A DNA stretch of 64,000 nucleotides from Patiria miniata (lineage: Eukaryota > Echinodermata > Asteroidea > Valvatida > Asterinidae). Below are positions 62,701 to 64,000 of the stretch, piece after piece. Both the position numbers and the translations under genes were made by a program. Below the pieces are notes generated by a model, which made no database searches, had not been told where the DNA came from, and saw nothing but the letters and a program-made list of their open reading frames with translations. Positions within the stretch are counted from its first letter, which is position 1, and every line of letters begins with the position of its first letter. The stretch spans positions 37,965,315 to 38,029,314 of the forward strand of contig NW_024037069.1 of the NCBI RefSeq assembly GCF_015706575.1, given 5' to 3'.

Positions 62701-63129
62701 AAACAAAGGAAAGTAACAGAAACAGAATCAAAATAAAAATATTTGAAACATTCTTACGTAATTCCTGACCAGTACCTGGCTGAATGTGGGCGTGGCCCCG
62801 GCTTGCTCCCCGCTGACAGTGGGCGGCGGTCCCTGAACGAACCCCACTGCAGCCCCTTCCCCCGAGGGCTGGGGCTGGCTGTAGACGGGCTGGGGACCCG
62901 GTCCCTCCTGGGGTTGGGTGTAAACGGCCGGCACGTCGGCTGGCTGGGGCACAACGGTGGCGGTGTACTGGGGCTGGATCTGGGGCGCCTGCTGGTAACC
63001 CTCCAGGCCGTTCTGGGCAAACTGGGGCTGCTGCTGCTGGTAGGGACCAGCGGGGAGCTGGCCCGGCATCTGGGCGGCCAACTGGCCGGGGAGTTGGTGT
63101 TGGCCTGCCATGGCGGGCATCGGATGCTG
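23705..63129 (-). CDS. Rbfox: Rbfox RNA-binding splicing regulator (8 coding exons, 5' end outside)
   Basis: Nuclear splicing factor that binds UGCAUG in introns. Exons 63129-62758, 49772-49611, 49021-48968, 40975-40883, 33120-33045, 31403-31234, 28030-27896 and 23752-23705 join in frame to 369 residues and TAA. Order: a Gln/Pro-rich N terminus (1-124), a linker, the single RRM (about 157-235; RNP2 [11 protein letters not shown]1 GFGFVTF), [12 protein letters not shown], an Arg/Gly/Ala/Tyr-rich C terminus, and the hallmark end [13 protein letters not shown] (vertebrate: IYRGGYNRFAPY). The 54-nt and 93-nt RRM exons have exactly the vertebrate sizes. The initiator is either in an upstream exon beyond the window or an internal Met (for example MAGQHQ, strong Kozak). 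The gene is convergent with HNMT-like copy B. Confidence 0.95.
24143..24382. mobile_element. hAT-type MITE (240 bp)
   Basis: Termini CATGGGCGTCGCGAGG and CCTAGCGACACCCATG, with a perfect 8-bp target duplication GCTCTGGA (24135-24142, 24383-24390). It contains G, C and A homopolymer runs. The 8-bp duplication supports the hAT superfamily; no transposase. Confidence 0.85.
25482..25939. mobile_element. Palindromic Tc1/mariner-type MITE (458 bp)
   Basis: Termini CACTCAACCAAAAAAGAAAG and complement, flanked by TA on both sides. The arms pair over much of the length (for example the AGTATGGCTGGATTGCTAAG segments), with a centre near the GCACGTATACAAAAG / TATGGATACGTGC sequences. No coding capacity. 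Confidence 0.85.
27896..28030 (-). CDS. Rbfox: Rbfox C-terminal Tyr/Ala-rich exon
   Basis: 135 nt, phase 0 on both sides, between CTTGCAG and GTAAGATA. Encodes [17 protein letters not shown] and [14 protein letters not shown], corresponding to the GGYAAYRYAQP and RVYAADPYHHAL stretches of vertebrate Rbfox. In-frame length allows optional skipping. Confidence 0.9.
28795..28870 (-). mobile_element. tRNA-derived SINE head or tRNA relic
   Basis: On the - strand an A-box-like GAGTCGGTAGAGCGACC is followed by a B box GGTTCAAATC at tRNA spacing. The anticodon and T stems do not pair, so it is not a functional tRNA gene. Confidence 0.45.
29130..29230 (+). mobile_element. Possible tRNA-derived SINE fragment
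   Basis: A B-box-like GGTTCACATCC near 29199 preceded by a weak A-box-like segment about 50 bp upstream. No clear tail or target duplication. Weak call. Confidence 0.3.
31234..31403 (-). CDS. Rbfox: Rbfox C-terminal RG/Ala exon
   Basis: 170 nt after GGGACAG, starting in phase 1 (completing Val) and ending in phase 0 at GTACAG. Encodes [20 protein letters not shown], matching the RGRGRAVYNTFRAAPPPP region of vertebrates that mediates protein contacts. The sequence before it ([15 protein letters not shown]) is closer to protostome Rbfox than to the vertebrate WKLNPVVGAVY segment, which I could not find in the adjoining introns. Confidence 0.9.
32045..32115 (-). mobile_element. tRNA-like relic or SINE head
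   Basis: On the - strand TGGCGTGATTGTTAAATCG resembles an A box and GGTTCAATTCC is a good B box about 35 bp later. The stems are incomplete, so a functional tRNA is unlikely. Confidence 0.4.
32334..32628. mobile_element. GTCGAC-family MITE, degenerate copy
   Basis: Starts GCAAGTTCGAGAGAGGACC and ends with its approximate complement (GGGCCCAAACTTGCC). The interior shares GACTAGTGGTTGATTTG and GCAACCGTGCG-type segments with the copies at 32690 and 51693. Confidence 0.65.
32690..33010. mobile_element. GTCGAC-family MITE, second copy
   Basis: Starts GGGCCAAGTTCGGGCAAGG. The right end TTGCGCGTACTTGCCC is a diverged inverted copy. Shares long stretches with 51693-52002 (GTCGACTAGTGGTTGATT, AAATAGTCGACTAG). 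Confidence 0.7.
33045..33120 (-). CDS. Rbfox: Rbfox post-RRM exon ([12 protein letters not shown])
   Basis: 76 nt after GATATAG, ending at GTGAGT in phase 1. Encodes [12 protein letters not shown] followed by [13 protein letters not shown]. The vertebrate counterpart is 61 nt and also ends in phase 1, so this exon is five codons longer. VNNATARV is the end of the RRM's last strand. Confidence 0.92.
37028..37040 (+). promoter_or_regulatory. DR1-type nuclear receptor site (candidate)
   Basis: AGGTCAAAGTTCA, a direct repeat of two half sites with one-base spacing, the consensus for RXR/HNF4-type receptors. A single short match in a long intron may be chance. Confidence 0.25.
40876..40881 (-). 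promoter_or_regulatory. Rbfox motif TGCATG inside the 5' splice site of the 93-nt exon
   Basis: The donor reads GAG|GTGCATGT, so TGCATG occupies intron positions +2 to +7, exactly where U1 snRNA pairs. The donor is poor against the GTAAGT consensus. Bound Rbfox would be expected to mask it. Confidence 0.8.
40883..40975 (-). CDS. Rbfox: Rbfox 93-nt RRM exon (RNP1)
   Basis: 31 codons, phase 0 on both sides, encoding [20 protein letters not shown] and on to GRKIE. The size equals the vertebrate exon whose skipping removes RNP1 and yields a protein unable to bind RNA. TGCATG lies within both splice sites and twice more upstream. A stronger donor, GTAAGA, begins at 40868; its use adds 14 nt and creates an early in-frame stop at the next junction. 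Confidence 0.95.
40979..41034 (-). promoter_or_regulatory. Three TGCATG motifs upstream of the 93-nt exon
   Basis: On the - strand TGCATG is at 40984-40979 (positions -9 to -4, inside the acceptor), 41013-41008 (-38 to -33) and 41034-41029 (-59 to -54). These cover the acceptor and the usual branch-point region. In vertebrates, Rbfox bound near this acceptor represses its own exon. Confidence 0.8.
42935..44040. repeat. Degenerate minisatellite of GGCTGGTGTNT units
   Basis: About 1.1 kb of roughly 10-bp units (GGCTGGTGTAT, GGCTGGTGTGT, GGCTGATGTNT), interrupted by an inserted repeat at about 43316-43490. Open frames across it are repeat artefacts. Confidence 0.85.
43316..43490. mobile_element. 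Short repeat inserted in the minisatellite
   Basis: Related to 61181-61369: both contain ATCGTGTACAAAAC, then AGGGTACAAACAAA-like sequence, and end with GATTGC-GGC sequence before TACACAC. Imperfect inverted ends. Unclassified non-autonomous element. Confidence 0.6.
44209..44221 (+). promoter_or_regulatory. Perfect DR1 (AGGTCAAAGGTCA), candidate
   Basis: Two exact AGGTCA half sites spaced by one base, followed by a near third half site (AGGTGC). Typical for RXR heterodimers, COUP-TF or HNF4. Function unproven. Confidence 0.3.
44890..45405. mobile_element. MITE with GGGAATATACA termini, copy 2 (516 bp)
   Basis: Begins GGGAATATACAAC and ends GTTGTATAATCCC; flanks ATTAAA and TTTAAA are a 6-bp duplication with one mismatch. 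It has the same palindromic centre (GGTCGGCCGACC) and internal blocks as 3796-4307, in opposite orientation. Confidence 0.82.
48968..49021 (-). CDS. Rbfox: Rbfox 54-nt RRM exon
   Basis: 18 codons, [18 protein letters not shown], from CTTGCAG to GTGAGT. Vertebrate Rbfox has [18 protein letters not shown] in an exon of the same length. It is part of the RRM, between RNP2 and RNP1. Confidence 0.96.
49022..49610 (-). other. Short Rbfox intron
   Basis: 589 nt, with donor GTAAGC and acceptor TTCTTGCAG. No repeat or motif of note. Confidence 0.85.
49611..49772 (-). CDS. Rbfox: Rbfox exon with start of RRM (RNP2)
   Basis: 162 nt, phase 0 on both sides, after CTCTGTTGCAG. A variable linker is followed by [20 protein letters not shown], nearly identical to vertebrate [20 protein letters not shown]. 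Both upstream exon choices (62758-63129 and 56544-56699) end in phase 0 and splice to it in frame. Confidence 0.95.
49930..49995 (+). mobile_element. Possible tRNA-derived SINE fragment
   Basis: A B-box-like GGTTCATATCC near 49973. A widespread invertebrate repeat phrase (CTTGCCCAAGGACACA) follows at about 50243. Boundaries not resolved. Confidence 0.3.
51351..51604. mobile_element. MITE with GGGCTCCGTGCAC-like termini, copy 1
   Basis: Imperfect inverted ends GGGTTCCGAGCAC and GTGCACAGAGCCCC. Shares GTAAGAAAGGGAGAGTTGGG, CGCATTGCCGA and AAAGTGGTAAAAAA blocks with 55108-55859. Confidence 0.7.
51693..52002. mobile_element. GTCGAC-family MITE, best preserved copy (310 bp)
   Basis: Termini GGCCAAGTTCGCGCAAGGAC and GTCCTTGCCCGAACTTGGCC. 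The flanks suggest a 3-bp duplication (ACA), which would fit PIF/Harbinger, but this is too short to be sure. Two relatives lie near exon 33045-33120. Confidence 0.75.
53159..53500. mobile_element. MITE with CGGTCTCTGGTCAG termini
   Basis: Exact 14-bp inverted ends CGGTCTCTGGTCAG and CTGACCAGAGACCG about 340 bp apart. Target duplication not clear. Confidence 0.65.
53598..53858. mobile_element. MITE with AGGGCCC termini
   Basis: AGGGCCCATCGCAATTCATAT at the left pairs with ATATGAACTGAGACGGGCCCT at the right. Internal palindromic stretches around CCGGGAAAA occur near both ends. Confidence 0.6.
55108..55859. mobile_element. MITE with GGGCTCCGTGC termini, copy 2, split by a nested MITE
   Basis: Outer ends GGGCTCCGTGC and GCATGGAGCCC; about 290 bp without the insert at 55296-55757. 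Same family as 51351-51604. Confidence 0.7.
55296..55757. mobile_element. Palindromic TA-target MITE nested in another (462 bp)
   Basis: Termini CAGCCTGTCTTTAAAAAAAT and ATTTTTTTTTAGACAGGCTG, flanked by TA on each side, as for Tc1/mariner elements. Long partly pairing arms (GATTTTGT / CTTGATTTTTGTG regions). No coding capacity. Confidence 0.82.
56544..56699 (-). CDS. Rbfox: Rbfox alternative first coding exon (candidate)
   Basis: ATG at 56699 with an in-frame stop a few codons upstream, then 52 codons ([16 protein letters not shown] at the start, ESREEMMPL at the end) to donor GTATGTGAG in phase 0. This phase is exactly what exon 49772 needs, giving a 297-residue isoform without the Gln/Pro-rich N terminus. 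I do not recognise the peptide itself. Vertebrate Rbfox genes also use several first exons. GC-rich sequence just upstream (about 56870-57170) could be its promoter. Confidence 0.6.
56700..57170 (-). promoter_or_regulatory. Possible internal Rbfox promoter and 5' UTR
   Basis: More GC- and CpG-rich than its surroundings (for example CTCGCGCGCTG, GGAGACGGTCGGGG) and directly upstream of the candidate alternative first exon. No TATA box. An ATC/ATG triplet repeat (about 56795-56812) lies between. Confidence 0.35.
60393..60877. mobile_element. hAT-type MITE (485 bp)
   Basis: Termini TAGTGCTGGGCAAGTA and TACTCGCCCAGGCCTA, with flanks TTTGAGAA and TTGGAGAA forming an 8-bp duplication with one mismatch. 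The interior repeats GAGTAGTACTCG-like motifs. No transposase seen. Confidence 0.75.
61120..61440. mobile_element. hAT-like end plus GT/G-rich repeat
   Basis: Starts CAGCGGCGTAGCCAGGG, followed by G runs and GT microsatellites. An unclassified element at 61181-61369 (ends CACCGGCAATCG and CGATTGCCGGC-like) lies inside and is related to 43316-43490. The right boundary is unclear. Confidence 0.5.
62758..63129 (-). CDS. Rbfox: Rbfox Gln/Pro-rich N-terminal exon
   Basis: 372 nt after a pyrimidine-rich acceptor (CCTTGTTCACAG), phase 0 at both ends. Encodes a low-complexity segment with [11 protein letters not shown], repeated QPQ and PVYSQPQ motifs and PPPTVSG, comparable to the FAPPQNG...TVSG region of vertebrate Rbfox. 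Two donors fit: GTAAGA (exon end 62758) or GTACTG (end 62776), differing by the six codons VLVRNY in frame. Internal ATGs (MPAMAGQ) could serve as a start. If the acceptor is not used, the frame opens upstream to an ATG at 63165. Confidence 0.88.
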
Positions 63130-64000
63130 CTGTGAACAAGGGAGATAAACGGCCATCGTTAACACTCCAACTTAAAAAATATCCCCCATATCCAAAAAAA
63201 TCAATCAAATTCCAAAATCTCTAGCCACATGTCTGGTCGAACGACAGTTAAACAATCTCAGCTTCAATCTGGTAATGGTTTCCGAAGCCTCAAATCAGAT
63301 CTGGAACATCCCATTCCGATTCATCAATAACATGGAGAATGCCACGTGGTATTTCGCTTCTTGACTCTGGAGTCACTGACGAATGCAACCTGACCGGGCA
63401 TGGTCGCCGCGAAACCGCCCCCAGCCCCACCGATGCAAAAGGGATTGCCAAAGATGGTATCTCCATCAAGTTCTTAGCGATGCGAAGGCGTGGCCATGCT
63501 CGGCCATCAAAGTATCATTAACAGTAGCCAATCAAAACCAGCGGAATTTTTCACAGTTCGAGCTTTGTCAAAATAAACAATGGGCAGTGGACTGGCGACA
63601 GAAAATATTGCTCTTTAAATTCATATGCTAAGCGAAAAAAGAAAAGAAAAAAAAATGAGACCAACCTCAAGCAATATCACTTGTTGTTTTGGCCAGTAAA
63701 TGTACATGTCAGATTTGGCAATTCCAGCTTACTTCAGGGCCAATTAACCATTCATTGTATATAATTAGTGATTCAGACAAATGATCCAAAACTCTTAGTC
63801 TGTAATCTCCTTGACCATTACTAGATGACTGATGTGTACGATTTGAGAAATACATTTTCAGGTTTATTCACTGAGCTCTCTGTCATAATGATATTACATG
63901 TACACAATGCTGGAATTGTACACAGGCAACTAATTTCTGTACTAAGCACACATCTAACCTCAGCAAATTCTGCGCTTAGCAGATAAATGTACAGGATATT
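63130..64000 (-). other. Upstream Rbfox intron or 5' region
   Basis: No coding exon recognised. The stretch 63360-63540 is GC-richer than its surroundings and may be a regulatory element or upstream noncoding exon. Confidence 0.4.

Larger units (their letters stand above)
57171..62757 (-). other. Rbfox intron, 5' part
   Basis: AT-rich, with an hAT-type MITE (60393-60877) and an hAT-like end with a GT microsatellite (61120-61440). No exon recognised. Confidence 0.55.

Noticed and set aside
62743-63135. 130-codon open frame on the + strand opposite the Rbfox exon
   Set aside because: Antisense shadow of the GC-rich Gln/Pro exon; it lacks splice or homology support.
1-64000. Virus-like elements, retroelement coding regions or CRISPR arrays
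   Set aside because: No reverse transcriptase, integrase, capsid, envelope or spacer-repeat pattern was recognised in any frame.

Overview
The window looks like nuclear DNA of an invertebrate animal, most likely a marine deuterostome (cephalochordate, hemichordate or echinoderm). The reasons are intron-rich, AT-rich DNA full of short non-autonomous DNA transposons, an Rbfox gene whose RRM matches vertebrate Rbfox almost residue for residue, and an expanded histamine N-methyltransferase-like family. I cannot fix the phylum from sequence alone. I recognised no reverse transcriptase, integrase, transposase, capsid gene, rRNA or CRISPR array.

Positions 1-18,400 (+ strand) hold two very similar tandem copies of a three-exon HNMT-like SAM-dependent methyltransferase gene. 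Copy A is 227-7479 (312 codons) and copy B is 9628-17499 (293 codons). Exon phases are identical and introns align over kilobases. The copies differ by transposon insertions present in only one of them, by a 16-bp minisatellite (about 4 units in A, 14 in B), by eight amino-acid changes, and by loss of the stop codon in A, which adds 19 residues. A spacer of about 1.1 kb carrying a 427-bp MITE separates them.

Positions 18,400-64,000 are almost entirely one Rbfox gene on the - strand, convergent with HNMT-like copy B. I placed eight coding exons (63129-62758, 49772-49611, 49021-48968, 40975-40883, 33120-33045, 31403-31234, 28030-27896, 23752-23705) that join in frame to 369 residues and a stop. 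A further, likely alternative first coding exon lies at 56699-56544. The original 5' end is probably outside the window. Introns carry MITEs (several with clear target-site duplications), tRNA-derived SINE-like pieces and a degenerate minisatellite.

The most interesting signal is at the 93-nt RRM exon of Rbfox (40883-40975). Four TGCATG motifs, the binding site of the Rbfox protein itself, lie within about 160 nt. One is inside the 3' splice site, one is inside the 5' splice site, and two more are just upstream. A better-looking donor 14 nt downstream would lead straight to a stop codon. This looks like a compact autoregulatory splicing switch.
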